Shown here piece by piece: positions 39,716-48,802 of a DNA stretch of 64,000 nt (position 1 is its first letter; every line of letters begins with the position of its first letter). The position numbers and the translations under genes are program-made. Location of the stretch: assembly GCF_000759435.1 (NCBI RefSeq), contig NZ_JRJG01000001.1, forward strand, positions 62,001 to 126,000, read 5' to 3'. This DNA is from Hoeflea sp. BAL378 (GTDB lineage Bacteria; Pseudomonadota; Alphaproteobacteria; Rhizobiales; Rhizobiaceae). The notes beneath the pieces are model-generated. The model had not been told where the DNA came from and made no database searches. It saw only the letters and a program-made list of their open reading frames with translations.

Positions 39716-39799
39716 GGGGGCGGGACGGCTGGCCGAGCCGGCCGCCGCCCTTCGCAAGGCGTGCGGCGCCGCCACCGGCGACGCCGGGCGCGAGCTCCC

Positions 39800-40783
39800 C
39801 TAGACGGTGATCCCCCGGACTGCGGAGGCAAGCGGCGCCAGCGCCTCCATCTCCGGCTCGGTGAGCAGGATGGAGGCCGCCGCGACGTTTTCCATGAGAC
39901 GGCTGCGCTTCCGCGTTCCCGGTATCGGCACGGTTTTCACCTTGAGCCTGCGGCTCTGGGCATAGAGCCAGGCCAGCGCGATCTGCGCCGCCGAAACGCC
40001 GCGCGCCGCGGCGATCTCCTCGATCCGTGCCACCAGCCGCATGTTGGCTGCCCGGTTCTCGGCCGAGAACCGCGGGAAATTTTGGCGCGCGTCGGTGTCG
40101 GTGAGCGTTGTCGCGAAGGCCCGGCCGGTCAGCATGCCGCGCCCGAGCGGTGAGTAGGGAACCACCGTCACCCCGAGTTCGGCCGCGGCGGGGACCACGT
40201 CGTCTTCGATATCGCGGGTGAAGATCGACCATTCCGACTGCAGCGCCGCGATCGGATGAACGGCATGCGCGGCGCGCAGCTCTGCCGCGCTGACGGCGGA
40301 CAGGCCAAGCCACTTCACCTTGCCCGCTTTGACCAGATCGGCCATGGCGCCGATGGAGTCTTCGAGCGGCACGCTGTCGCTCCGGCGATGCATGTAATAG
40401 AGGTCGATGACATCGACGCCGAGGCGCTGGAGCGACCGGTCGATGGCCGCCCGGATGAACTCCGGACGATTGTCAATGCTCCAGTCGTCGGGGCTTTCCG
40501 GCGTCCGGCGGAAGCCGAATTTCGTCGCGATCGTCACACGGTCGCGGTTGGCCGCAACGAAGGGCGCCAGAAACTCCTCGTTGGCGCCGACGCCGTACAT
40601 GTCGGCGGTGTCAAACAGGGTAACGCCGAGGTCGAGCGCGCGCTCGAGCGTCAATCGTGACTCGGCCTGGTCGGTTTCTCCGTAGAATTCGCTCATGCCC
40701 ATGCAGCCCAGGCCCTGGGCGCCGATCATGGGGCCATCCTGGCCGAGTTGAACCTGGGGCAGGGATTTGTTTTCGCTTGTCAT
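39800..40783 (-). CDS. Aldo-keto reductase
   Basis: This 327-residue NADPH-dependent oxidoreductase has the AKR tetrad segments: DTADMYGVGANEEFL (Asp and Tyr, about 48-62), TIATKFGF (Lys near 79) and YYMHRRSD (His near 125). The pattern and length suggest the AKR11/13-like group. GGAG sits 8 bases before the ATG at 40783; a frame start at 40810 is less likely. It faces a MerR regulator across a typical MerR-controlled promoter, so it is probably induced by the regulator's signal, perhaps a reactive carbonyl. It is convergent with lolD. Confidence 0.9.
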   Translation of the reverse strand: MTSENKSLPQVQLGQDGPMIGAQGLGCMGMSEFYGETDQAESRLTLERALDLGVTLFDTADMYGVGANEEFLAPFVAANRDRVTIATKFGFRRTPESPDDWSIDNRPEFIRAAIDRSLQRLGVDVIDLYYMHRRSDSVPLEDSIGAMADLVKAGKVKWLGLSAVSAAELRAAHAVHPIAALQSEWSIFTRDIEDDVVPAAAELGVTVVPYSPLGRGMLTGRAFATTLTDTDARQNFPRFSAENRAANMRLVARIEEIAAARGVSAAQIALAWLYAQSRRLKVKTVPIPGTRKRSRLMENVAAASILLTEPEMEALAPLASAVRGITV

Positions 40784-40812
40784 GTTGGGTCTCCACATTT
40801 CGACAAGCACCG

Positions 40813-40843
40813 TCTATAAGTGTGGAGTGTACTCCATGGTAAA
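40813..40843 (-). promoter_or_regulatory. MerR-type promoter and operator for the aldo-keto reductase
   Basis: On the minus strand TTTACC (40843-40838) and TATAGA (40818-40813) are separated by 19 bases, the over-long spacer typical of MerR-activated promoters. Inside the spacer lies the inverted repeat TGGAGT-GT-ACTCCA (40823-40836). The MerR gene starts 10 bp beyond the -35 on the other strand. Confidence 0.8.
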
Positions 40844-40852
40844 GGGTTTAAA

Positions 40853-41248
40853 ATGCTCATTTCGGAATTTGCAAAGGCGACGGGACTCCCGGTCGACACG
40901 ATCCGGTTCTATATCGCCAAGGGTCTGCTCAAGCCTGACCGCGGCCTCAAGGGCGGCTCGAATCCGTTTCAGTTGTTCACGCCCGAAGAGGTGACCGTCG
41001 CGCGGATGATCCGGCTTCAGCAGACCCTCGGCTATACGTTGGGAGAGATCCGGGCTCTCAACGACGAGTACCGCGCGGGCGCGCACTCCCCGGAACGGAC
41101 ACTTGAAGTTCTCCAGTTGCAGATCGAAAGGTTGCAGCACCGCAAAGCGGCGCTGGATGCAGCCCTGACCTTTCTCCACGGCAAGGTCGAGTGGATCAGG
41201 TCCGGCCGAACGGGTCCCGCGCCGCAGATGGAAGACGACCAGCGCTGA
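40853..41248 (+). CDS. MerR-family transcriptional regulator
   Basis: This 131-residue protein has a winged HTH at the N terminus (MLISEFAKATGLPVDTIRFY, IAKGLLKPDRG), a second DNA-contact segment (FTPEEVTVARMIRLQQTLGY) and a dimer coiled coil (about 75-115). No metal-binding cysteines are seen, so it senses something other than a metal or redox through a C-terminal Cys motif. The ATG at 40853 with AAAGGG upstream fits the family start. It is divergent from the aldo-keto reductase gene that it likely controls. Confidence 0.9.
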   Translation: MLISEFAKATGLPVDTIRFYIAKGLLKPDRGLKGGSNPFQLFTPEEVTVARMIRLQQTLGYTLGEIRALNDEYRAGAHSPERTLEVLQLQIERLQHRKAALDAALTFLHGKVEWIRSGRTGPAPQMEDDQR

Positions 41249-41354
41249 CCCGGGGCACCGGCAAACCGGCCGCACGGGATTGACGGAGAGGGCGCCTGCG
41301 CTGGACTCCGTGCTTCACGGCAGCATCGAAGAGGGGCAGGGGCGAGCATAAAGG

Positions 41355-41584
41355 CGTGGCCATCGCCCGCGCGGTCGCCAACGTGCCGCTGATCCTGCTC
41401 GCCGAACCCACCGGCACCCTCGACCGCGAACCCGCCGGCTACGTGTTCGAGGCGCTCGACGCGCTGGTGCGGCAATCGGGGCTGTCGGCGGTGATCGCGA
41501 CGCACAAATCATGATCTGGCGAGCATGATGAACCGGCGGGTGACGCTGGTGGATGGGAAGGTTGTGGAGGTTGTGGAGGTTTAG
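41355..41584 (+). pseudogene. Broken duplicate of the lolD 3' end
   Basis: This stretch closely matches lolD from about 39490 to its stop: [34 protein letters not shown] and the downstream [12 protein letters not shown] are recognisable. Three bases are missing at Walker B, removing the essential Asp (LLADEPTG becomes LLAEPTG), and one extra base after the H-loop region puts a TGA at 41512-41514. The first two-thirds of the gene are absent, with no start. It is a non-functional copy, with the aldo-keto reductase and merR pair between it and intact lolD. A run of nine G's follows at 41584-41592. Confidence 0.9.
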
Positions 41585-41653
41585 GGGGGGGGCGGTAGGT
41601 GCGTTTCAAGAGCCTAGTGTCTGTGCTTCGTTAAGAACCGCTTTTCCCCTAGG

Positions 41654-43849
41654 TCATTCGCCCTCTGCCTCCAGGTCTGCTGCCTCTGGTGAACGTCCTT
41701 GCTTAAATTGCTTTGAACCGCGGACAATTGCGCTTAAAATGCTGCGTTGGTCATCTGTCAGATCACTAGATTTCAAGTGTTTTTGGCCCGCATCCACGAG
41801 TATATTCAGATCATAGAGGTCCGCATCAGGGTAATCGCGCATGGTGTATCTCCGAGTTTTCGTGCCGATGCTATAGCTCACCAAGCCCCGTGCAGCCTTA
41901 GCCATGAACGTACCACTTCTAAGCATTCCCTCGGTTAGCCATTTTTTTGGTTGATCATTGCCTGCCAGATACGACCACACCCGGACAATGTTGAAATAGT
42001 ACGTAGCCTCGCTGAGCGTGCCCGCAGTCAATGCTTCGTAAAGCTTGGACAAAAACACCTCTCCCAGCTTGTTGAAGGCGTCCAGGGTTATTGTCGGTTC
42101 CTCGCTCGATGCCGACTTAAAGACCCTAAGTTCGCGGCCGCGGTCGGTCAATTCCTCAGCCATGAACATTACCGATGTGGATTTCTGGAACGCCTCCAAC
42201 ATATGGTAGCCAGCTTCCTCAGAACCCCATTGCTCTAGCATATTTCTAATTAGGAACCTCAGTTGCGCGCTGTGTGATAGTTCGAACGTACCAGCATCGT
42301 GATCGATTGAGATGATTTCCTCGCCAACCCTGTACAGCGCATCCAGGAGTCCTTGCTTGGGTTCGGCTGGCTGAGGTGCTCGGAACCTGATGCGGAGTTC
42401 ATCGAGGAGCTTTGCGATCATCAATTCGCCGCGGCTATTAGTCCTCCCGAGGTAGCTACGTATAATGCGCTCGAGATCGTCAGCATTCTCCAACTTGCCC
42501 ATTAGATCGTTGATGACCGCTCTGGGGATCGCATCGGTGGAAGGATATAGGCCAAAGTAGGTGTCGTACCCGTCGGCACTAGCTACACCTCTTCTTCGCA
42601 CAGTTTCGACATGCGCTTCCTCAACAAAAGAATCCCGACCCTCAAACCACTTCCCTGCCTGTGGAAAGAGAACGGCAAGAACGCGTAGAACCTGAGACTT
42701 AATGTCGGCTGATAACCGCTTTTTCAGACCATCGACAGCGTCTTGTTTCACTTCGTCGCTCGACAACACAAAGCGTCCCTCGTTGAACAGGAAGTCCCGA
42801 TTGTCTCTTATCCAAGAAAATGCACCGGCATCGAATAAGCGCAGACCCTCCATGGCTAGTAGATCCTGTGGGTCAATTTCGCCTTCCATGGCTGGCCACG
42901 AAAACTTGACGGCGTTCGCGAGACGGATCACGTCACGCGGCGACCTAATCCACCTGCCTACTCCGTCTCGAACGAGGTACTGCCAACGTGTACTGTTTGG
43001 CGCGTCTGCGGTAAGGAAAAAAATCTCCTCGTCGAGAATCGCGAGGAGTGCATTCCGAGACGGCCTCGGCAGCTCTATTTCTTGCTGAACGATCTTCTCC
43101 GCGAAACGTGGCCCTGCCCGCATCGCTCCCTGGTCCAAGGCGTTCCAAACGATGTCGCGGTCGTATGAAAGAAGGTAAACCACGTTGGGCAACTGACCGA
43201 TACTTTTGACCATCTGCATAATAGAGCGAACGTGTTCGTCTTCTAGGCGATCGATGTCGTCAATTGTCACTAGGAATCGTTTGCCGCTCCGGCCGAGTTG
43301 CTCTCTCAAGCTCTGATACGCTGCCTGAAGCGACGGGTCTTCGAGAAACTGCCCCAAAAGAGCGTTCACAGATTTCTTGGTTAGATTCGCGCCGAAGCCC
43401 GCCGCTGCGCCGGTCGGGTCGACACTCAATGCGACGGTTGCGGCGGCATCAACCAGATTGTCCGTCGTTCCATGGAGAAAATTAAAGGTCCGGCGCCGCA
43501 TTCGCTCCCATTTGCTATCTTTCGGACCAAGTCGCTCCGACATGATCTTGAAGAACGCCATGATAAGGTCCTGATGGCCGGACACAATCCACGGGCGAAA
43601 GTCGATATTTATTACCTGATCTTTTTCGTTCTCAGCATTATGCTTATTGATGTGCGCGAGTATGAAATTGATAACCGTTGACTTGCCGCTCCCCCAATGG
43701 CCATGAAGTCCGATTACATAGCCATTAGGGGCTCTTAGTGAGATGATCACTTTGGCAATCCGCGCTGCAAACGGGGCGTGATTAAGCCGATCATGCTGCC
43801 AAGGATTATCTTTTGGCAGGTCATCGCCGAGAACAATTTTTTTGGTCAA
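41654..43849 (-). CDS. KAP-family P-loop NTPase
   Basis: This 731-residue protein has Walker A GHWGSGKST (residues 50-58), Walker B RFLVTIDDIDRLED (about 191-204) and the KAP-type segment VVYLLSYDRDIVWNAL (about 223). The 130-170 region between the motifs is only mildly hydrophobic, with no clear membrane helix. The rest is helical without a recognised domain. The start is TTG at 43849, five bases after GGAGGAG. Its GC is visibly lower than the neighbours' and it stands alone, suggesting acquisition by transfer. KAP NTPases are found in phage-defence and plasmid settings; a defence role is inference. Confidence 0.85.
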   Translation of the reverse strand: MTKKIVLGDDLPKDNPWQHDRLNHAPFAARIAKVIISLRAPNGYVIGLHGHWGSGKSTVINFILAHINKHNAENEKDQVINIDFRPWIVSGHQDLIMAFFKIMSERLGPKDSKWERMRRRTFNFLHGTTDNLVDAAATVALSVDPTGAAAGFGANLTKKSVNALLGQFLEDPSLQAAYQSLREQLGRSGKRFLVTIDDIDRLEDEHVRSIMQMVKSIGQLPNVVYLLSYDRDIVWNALDQGAMRAGPRFAEKIVQQEIELPRPSRNALLAILDEEIFFLTADAPNSTRWQYLVRDGVGRWIRSPRDVIRLANAVKFSWPAMEGEIDPQDLLAMEGLRLFDAGAFSWIRDNRDFLFNEGRFVLSSDEVKQDAVDGLKKRLSADIKSQVLRVLAVLFPQAGKWFEGRDSFVEEAHVETVRRRGVASADGYDTYFGLYPSTDAIPRAVINDLMGKLENADDLERIIRSYLGRTNSRGELMIAKLLDELRIRFRAPQPAEPKQGLLDALYRVGEEIISIDHDAGTFELSHSAQLRFLIRNMLEQWGSEEAGYHMLEAFQKSTSVMFMAEELTDRGRELRVFKSASSEEPTITLDAFNKLGEVFLSKLYEALTAGTLSEATYYFNIVRVWSYLAGNDQPKKWLTEGMLRSGTFMAKAARGLVSYSIGTKTRRYTMRDYPDADLYDLNILVDAGQKHLKSSDLTDDQRSILSAIVRGSKQFKQGRSPEAADLEAEGE

Positions 43850-43918
43850 CGCTCCTCCAACAAAATCCGCTCGTTCGTTATTTCTGTGATCCCCTATTTA
43901 AAGTATATGACCCAAAAA

Positions 43919-43928
43919 GTTGTACAAC
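43919..43928 (-). promoter_or_regulatory. Palindrome in the KAP NTPase promoter region
   Basis: GTTGTACAAC is a perfect 10-bp palindrome 70 bp before the TTG start. On the minus strand TTGTAC and TATACT could serve as -35 and -10, but their spacing of 14 is short. An operator over the promoter is possible. Confidence 0.35.
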
Positions 43929-43948
43929 TGTTTTCAGTATAACGGTGT

Positions 43949-43981
43949 AAAAAAAGGCACGGCAAGTTCCCTCGCCATGCC
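43949..43981 (-). terminator. Intrinsic terminator of the alpha/beta hydrolase gene
   Basis: GGCACGGC (43956-43963) pairs with GCCATGCC (43974-43981) with one mismatch, and seven A's at 43949-43955 give a U-run on the minus strand. It lies just after the hydrolase stop in the minus direction, and marks the border of the lower-GC KAP segment. Confidence 0.75.
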
Positions 43982-44007
43982 TCCTTCATTCAGCCTTAAT
44001 CGCAGCC

Positions 44008-44685
44008 TCAGCGCAGCCGCTTGGCCGCCGTCTCCGGCACCAGTTCGCCGGCCAGCCGCCGGTCGAGGTAGTCCTCGCACTCGGTCATCAGCTCGTCGAC
44101 CTTGCCGGTGAAGAAGTGGTTGGCGCCGGGCAGGGTCTTCTGGGTGATGAGGATGCCCTTCTGCAGCTTCAGTTTCTCGACCAGGCCGTTGACGTCCTTT
44201 TCCGGCGCCACGCGGTCGGCGTCGCCGTGGATGATCAGGCCCGAGGAGGGGCAGGGAGCGAGGAAGGAGAAATCATAGGTGTTGGGCTGCGGCGCGATCG
44301 AGAAGAAGCCCTCGATCTCGGGGCGGCGCATCAAGAGCTGCATGCCGATCCAGGCGCCGAAGGAATAGCCCGCCACCCAGCAGCTCTTTGAATCCGGATG
44401 CAGGCTCTGCACCCAGTCGAGGGCGCCTGCGGCATCGGAGAGCTCGCCTGCGCCATGGTCGAACTCGCCCTGGCTGCGGCCGATCGAGCGGAAGTTGAAG
44501 CGGAGCGTGGTGAAGCCGCGCTGCTGGAACATGTAGAAAAGCTGGTAGACGATCTGGTTGTTCATCGTGCCGCCGAATTGCGGGTGCGGGTGCAGCACGA
44601 TGGCGATCGGCGCGTTCTTTTCCTTGCCCGGCTGGTAGCGGCCTTCGAGGCGTCCGGCGGGACCGTTGAAAATGACTTCAGGCAT
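44008..44685 (-). CDS. Alpha/beta hydrolase (YfhR/COG2945-like)
   Basis: This 225-residue protein has HPHPQFGGTMNN (about 32-43), the nucleophile elbow AGYSFGAW (Ser near 108), an acid in IHGDADRVAPE and a His in PGANHFFTG (about 193). The family (COG2945) is called alpha/beta hydrolase and has no agreed substrate. The ATG at 44685 is preceded by GGAG. It is divergent from the suf operon, as in many Rhizobiales. Confidence 0.88.
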   Translation of the reverse strand: MPEVIFNGPAGRLEGRYQPGKEKNAPIAIVLHPHPQFGGTMNNQIVYQLFYMFQQRGFTTLRFNFRSIGRSQGEFDHGAGELSDAAGALDWVQSLHPDSKSCWVAGYSFGAWIGMQLLMRRPEIEGFFSIAPQPNTYDFSFLAPCPSSGLIIHGDADRVAPEKDVNGLVEKLKLQKGILITQKTLPGANHFFTGKVDELMTECEDYLDRRLAGELVPETAAKRLR

Positions 44686-44803
44686 TGATACTCCATACAT
44701 GGGCTGGGTTCTCGCCGCCTCCAGCTCAGTGTCGCGAGGCCGGCCGGCGAGGGGGATATCGCGTCCGCGCCCTTGACGGCGGCGAGGAGGCTCCCTAGAA
44801 CCT

Positions 44804-44824
44804 AGTTTAGAATCGTTCGAAACT
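44804..44824. promoter_or_regulatory. Probable Irr box (ICE motif) of the suf operon
   Basis: AGTTTAGAATCG followed by TTCGAAACT forms a 21-bp palindrome with 9-bp arms and one mismatched pair (44804-44824). The core TTTAGAA-N3-TTCGAAA is one base off the Irr-binding ICE motif as I recall it (TTTAGAA-N3-TTCTAAA). It lies 110 bp before the first suf gene and suggests iron/haem control by Irr. Confidence 0.55.
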
Positions 44825-44934
44825 GCAGCGGGTTCGCTGAAAGTGTGTGTGTCTTACGGCATCGGACACGGAAAATTCAAGAAAAATGCGTGCTGCCCCG
44901 CAAAAGGCGGCGCGATTGGCGGGTAAAGGTCAGC

Positions 44935-46107
44935 ATGGCGAAGGAGCGCCTCTATCTCGACTACAACGCGACGGCTCCGCTTCTTGACGAAGCGCGGGCG
45001 GCGATGCTTGACGCGATGGAGCTGCCGGGCAATCCCTCGTCCGTGCATGAGGAAGGCCGGCGGGCGCGGGCGGTGATCGGACGGGCGCGCGAGGCGGTCG
45101 GCCGGCTCTGTCAGGTTCCTTCGGCGCAGGTCACCTTCTCGTCGGGCGCCACCGAGGCCGCCAATCATCTGCTCACCCCCGACTACCGCATGGGCCGCGC
45201 GGCCCTCCGGATCTCGAGACTGTTCGTGAGCGCGGTCGAGCATCCGGCGATCCTGTCGGGCGGCCGGTTTTCGCCCGACCAGGTGACCGTGCTGCCGGTC
45301 GACGCCGAGGGCCGGCTTGATCTTCTTGCACTCGAGCAGGCGTTTGCCGGGCACGATGCCTCTTCAGGGCAGGCAATGCTCGCGCTGCAGCTTGCCAACA
45401 ACGAGACCGGCGTGATCCAGCCGGTGCGCGCGGCGGCCGACATCGTCAAAACCCATCACGGGCTGATGGTGGTGGACGCGGTGCAGGGCGCAGGAAGGCT
45501 CGACCTGTCGCTTGAAGGTCTCGGCGCTGATTTCCTCATCCTGTCGGCCCACAAGATGGGCGGACCCAAGGGAATCGGCGCGCTGGTCAGCGCCGGCGAG
45601 ACCCTGATGCCCGCTTCCCTGCTGCGCGGCGGCGGCCAGGAGAAGGGCCATCGCGGCGGCACCGAGAACCTCATCGGCATCGCCGGTTTCGGGGCTGCGA
45701 CTGAGGTGGCTGCGGCAGCTCTCGCCGGCATCACGGCGACCGGGGCCTTGCGCGACCGCCTGGAAGCGGGCCTGCGCGACCTGGCGCCCGACGTGATCAT
45801 CCATGGCGCCGGCGCGGACAGGCTCGCCAACACCAGTTTCTTCTCGCTGCCGGGGCTCAAGGCCGAGACCGCGCAGATCGCCTTCGACATGGAGGGCATG
45901 GCGGTGTCGGCCGGCTCGGCCTGCTCGTCGGGCAAGATCGGGCTCAGCCACGTGCTCGCGGCCATGGGCGCGGACGCCGACCTCGGCGCCATCCGGGTCA
46001 GTCTCGGCCGCGGACACACGACCGACGACGTCGCCCGGTTTCTGGCTGCGTTCGGGACCATCAACGCCCGGCGGATCGCCCGCAGGGCAAATCAGGCCGC
46101 GGCATGA
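44935..46107 (+). CDS. NifS/IscS-like cysteine desulfurase
   Basis: This 390-residue class V aminotransferase-fold enzyme takes sulfur from cysteine by PLP catalysis. It has the N-terminal LYLDYNATAPLLDEAR, the PLP lysine in LILSAHKMGGPKGIGAL (about 198-214), RGGGQEKGHRGGTEN (about 230) and the active cysteine in SAGSACSSGKIGLSHVLAAM (Cys near 322). The ATG at 44935 fits the family start. It opens the suf operon of the Rhizobiales type, so the organism has this and SufS in one locus. No iscU or iscA pair is visible. Confidence 0.92.
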   Translation: MAKERLYLDYNATAPLLDEARAAMLDAMELPGNPSSVHEEGRRARAVIGRAREAVGRLCQVPSAQVTFSSGATEAANHLLTPDYRMGRAALRISRLFVSAVEHPAILSGGRFSPDQVTVLPVDAEGRLDLLALEQAFAGHDASSGQAMLALQLANNETGVIQPVRAAADIVKTHHGLMVVDAVQGAGRLDLSLEGLGADFLILSAHKMGGPKGIGALVSAGETLMPASLLRGGGQEKGHRGGTENLIGIAGFGAATEVAAAALAGITATGALRDRLEAGLRDLAPDVIIHGAGADRLANTSFFSLPGLKAETAQIAFDMEGMAVSAGSACSSGKIGLSHVLAAMGADADLGAIRVSLGRGHTTDDVARFLAAFGTINARRIARRANQAAA

Positions 46108-46130
46108 GGCCGCGACCGTAAAACTCTTCG

Positions 46131-46178
46131 CGAAAATGTGGAATTTTCGTGATTGACATGGCGTGAACCGTCTTCACG
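46131..46178. promoter_or_regulatory. Two inverted repeats between the desulfurase gene and sufB
   Basis: CGAAAAT-N5-ATTTTCG (46131-46149) is a perfect 7-bp inverted repeat, and CGTGAA-N5-TTCACG (46162-46178) is a second one with 6-bp arms. TTGACA lies between them at 46153-46158. They lie 87-134 bp before sufB and may mark an internal regulated promoter; they do not match an iron box I can name. Confidence 0.45.
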
Positions 46179-46264
46179 TCCTACATAGTGAGGCAACTCC
46201 CATCGGGTGTTCCACACGACGTTAACAAGCTGCCGGCCTTGACCCGGCGAGATTGGAGAGCGCC

Positions 46265-47734
<1,470 letters not shown>

Positions 47735-47763
47735 TGGCTATGGCTGGCTCGGATCTCGCCCCG

Positions 47764-47900
47764 CGTCATCCTCGGGCTTGTCCCGAGGATCTGCCGAAGG
47801 TGGCGGATCGGGCATTGGTGAATAGATGATGGAAGGCTTTCTCTTGGGACGGTGACGATTGAGGGGCCAGTAGATCCTCGGGACAAGCCCTAGGATGACG
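47764..47900. repeat. REPIN-like element, copy A
   Basis: Two 29-bp arms (47764-47792 and 47872-47900) lie in opposite orientation 79 bp apart. Each starts or ends with CGTCATCCT/AGGATGACG and holds the internal stem CCTCGGG-CTTGT-CCCGAGG. The right arm has one change from the left. The interior shares the GGCGGATCGGGC and GAGGGGCCAGTAGATCC segments with copy C. Confidence 0.9.
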
Positions 47901-47947
47901 AACTGGAGAGGTTCGAAGATGACAAGGGACGCGCAAATCCCTCGCGA

Positions 47948-47976
47948 TGTGATCCCCGGGCTCGTCCCGAGGATCT
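47948..47976. repeat. Single REP-like arm, copy B
   Basis: A lone, slightly diverged arm of the same 29-bp family (CCCGGGCTCGTCCCGAGGAT) ends 23 bp before the GIY-YIG gene start. Confidence 0.75.
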
Positions 47977-47999
47977 GCCGCAGGTGAGGGACGACAGGA

Positions 48000-48341
48000 A
48001 TGACCGGCTTCGTCTACATGATGTCGGACAAGCCGCGCGGAGTGATTTACATCGGCGTTACCAGCGATCTGCATGGTCGCGCATGGGAGCACCGGACCGA
48101 AGTTCAGAAAGGGTTTTCGTCCAGATACCATCTTAGGCAGTTGGTCTGGTTTGAACGACACCCCAATATCGTTCTGGCCATCCAGAGAGAAAAGGCGCTG
48201 AAACGGTACAGAAGAGAGTGGAAAATCAATCTCATCGAGGCTTTCAATCCGACCTGGTTGGACCTTTATGAGCGGATAGACGAAATGGACAATGAGTACC
48301 GGCCGCATCCGGGGACACGATTGTGGAGCGATTACAACTGA
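48000..48341 (+). CDS. GIY-YIG nuclease-domain protein
   Basis: This 113-residue protein is a single GIY-YIG domain: FVYMMSDKPRGVIYIGVTSD (about 4-23) contains the two tyrosine-glycine elements in the form VYM and YIG, followed by a catalytic-type Arg in LHGRAWEHR and REKALKRYRREWKINLI (about 63-79), with the usual Glu near its centre. The UPF0213/URI-type family is found many times in alphaproteobacteria. It sits between REP-like copies A/B and C inside the suf operon. It may be a nuclease linked to mobility of these repeats; that is inference. AGGA precedes the ATG. Confidence 0.88.
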   Translation: MTGFVYMMSDKPRGVIYIGVTSDLHGRAWEHRTEVQKGFSSRYHLRQLVWFERHPNIVLAIQREKALKRYRREWKINLIEAFNPTWLDLYERIDEMDNEYRPHPGTRLWSDYN

Positions 48342-48393
48342 GGCAGAGGGCGCCTTGGGGCATCGAAAGTGGAGAGGCCGAGATCCCTCCCCA

Positions 48394-48533
48394 CGTCATC
48401 CTCGGGTCTGTCCCGAGGATCTACATAAGGCGGCGGATCGGGCGTTGGTGATGAAATGACGCAGGGGTTGCCCTTTCGAGGGTGTTGACAAACGAGGGGC
48501 CAGTAGATCCTCGGGACAGGCCCGAGGATGACG
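48394..48533. repeat. REPIN-like element, copy C
   Basis: Inverted 29-bp arms (48394-48422 and 48505-48533) flank an 82-bp interior related to that of copy A. It ends 62 bp before the next gene of the suf operon. An open frame through it reads DPRDRPEDD-like residues, a translation of the repeat and not a real protein. Confidence 0.9.
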
Positions 48534-48595
48534 GCGGTGGGCCCGAGAATGGACGAAGCGAGACAACAAACGCGCGCAAAGAAGGAACGGTCGTG

Positions 48596-48802
48596 ATGGT
48601 TGGCAAGGAAACCAAGGCTGAGATCGACAAGCTGAAGAAGCGGTACAAGGATCTGGGCGGGTCGATCGACGATCTCCTGGAGGCGATTTCGCGCGGCTCG
48701 ACCACGAGCGACGCGGTGCTGAGCCGGGAACTGACCAAGGCGCGCATGGAACTGGCCTCGATCGCGCGGCGGCTGCAGGGCCTGCAGAACGACGATGACT
48801 GA
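48596..48802 (+). CDS. Small conserved protein in the suf operon
   Basis: This 68-residue protein is mostly charged helix (VGKETKAEIDKLKKRYKDLG at the start, RELTKARMELASIARRLQGL near the end) and probably forms a coiled coil. AAGGAA lies 8 bases before the ATG. It overlaps the DoxX gene by 8 bp, so the two are coupled. No function is known to me. Confidence 0.7.
   Translation: MVGKETKAEIDKLKKRYKDLGGSIDDLLEAISRGSTTSDAVLSRELTKARMELASIARRLQGLQNDDD

Noticed and set aside
39928-39950. A GGTTTTCACCTT string like one arm of the stem-loop at 33022-33071
   Set aside because: It lies within the aldo-keto reductase coding region and has no matching second arm, so it is chance similarity.
48482-48595. 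An extended N terminus for the small suf-operon protein
   Set aside because: The extra residues are a translation of REPIN-like copy C; the ATG at 48596 has the better ribosome site.
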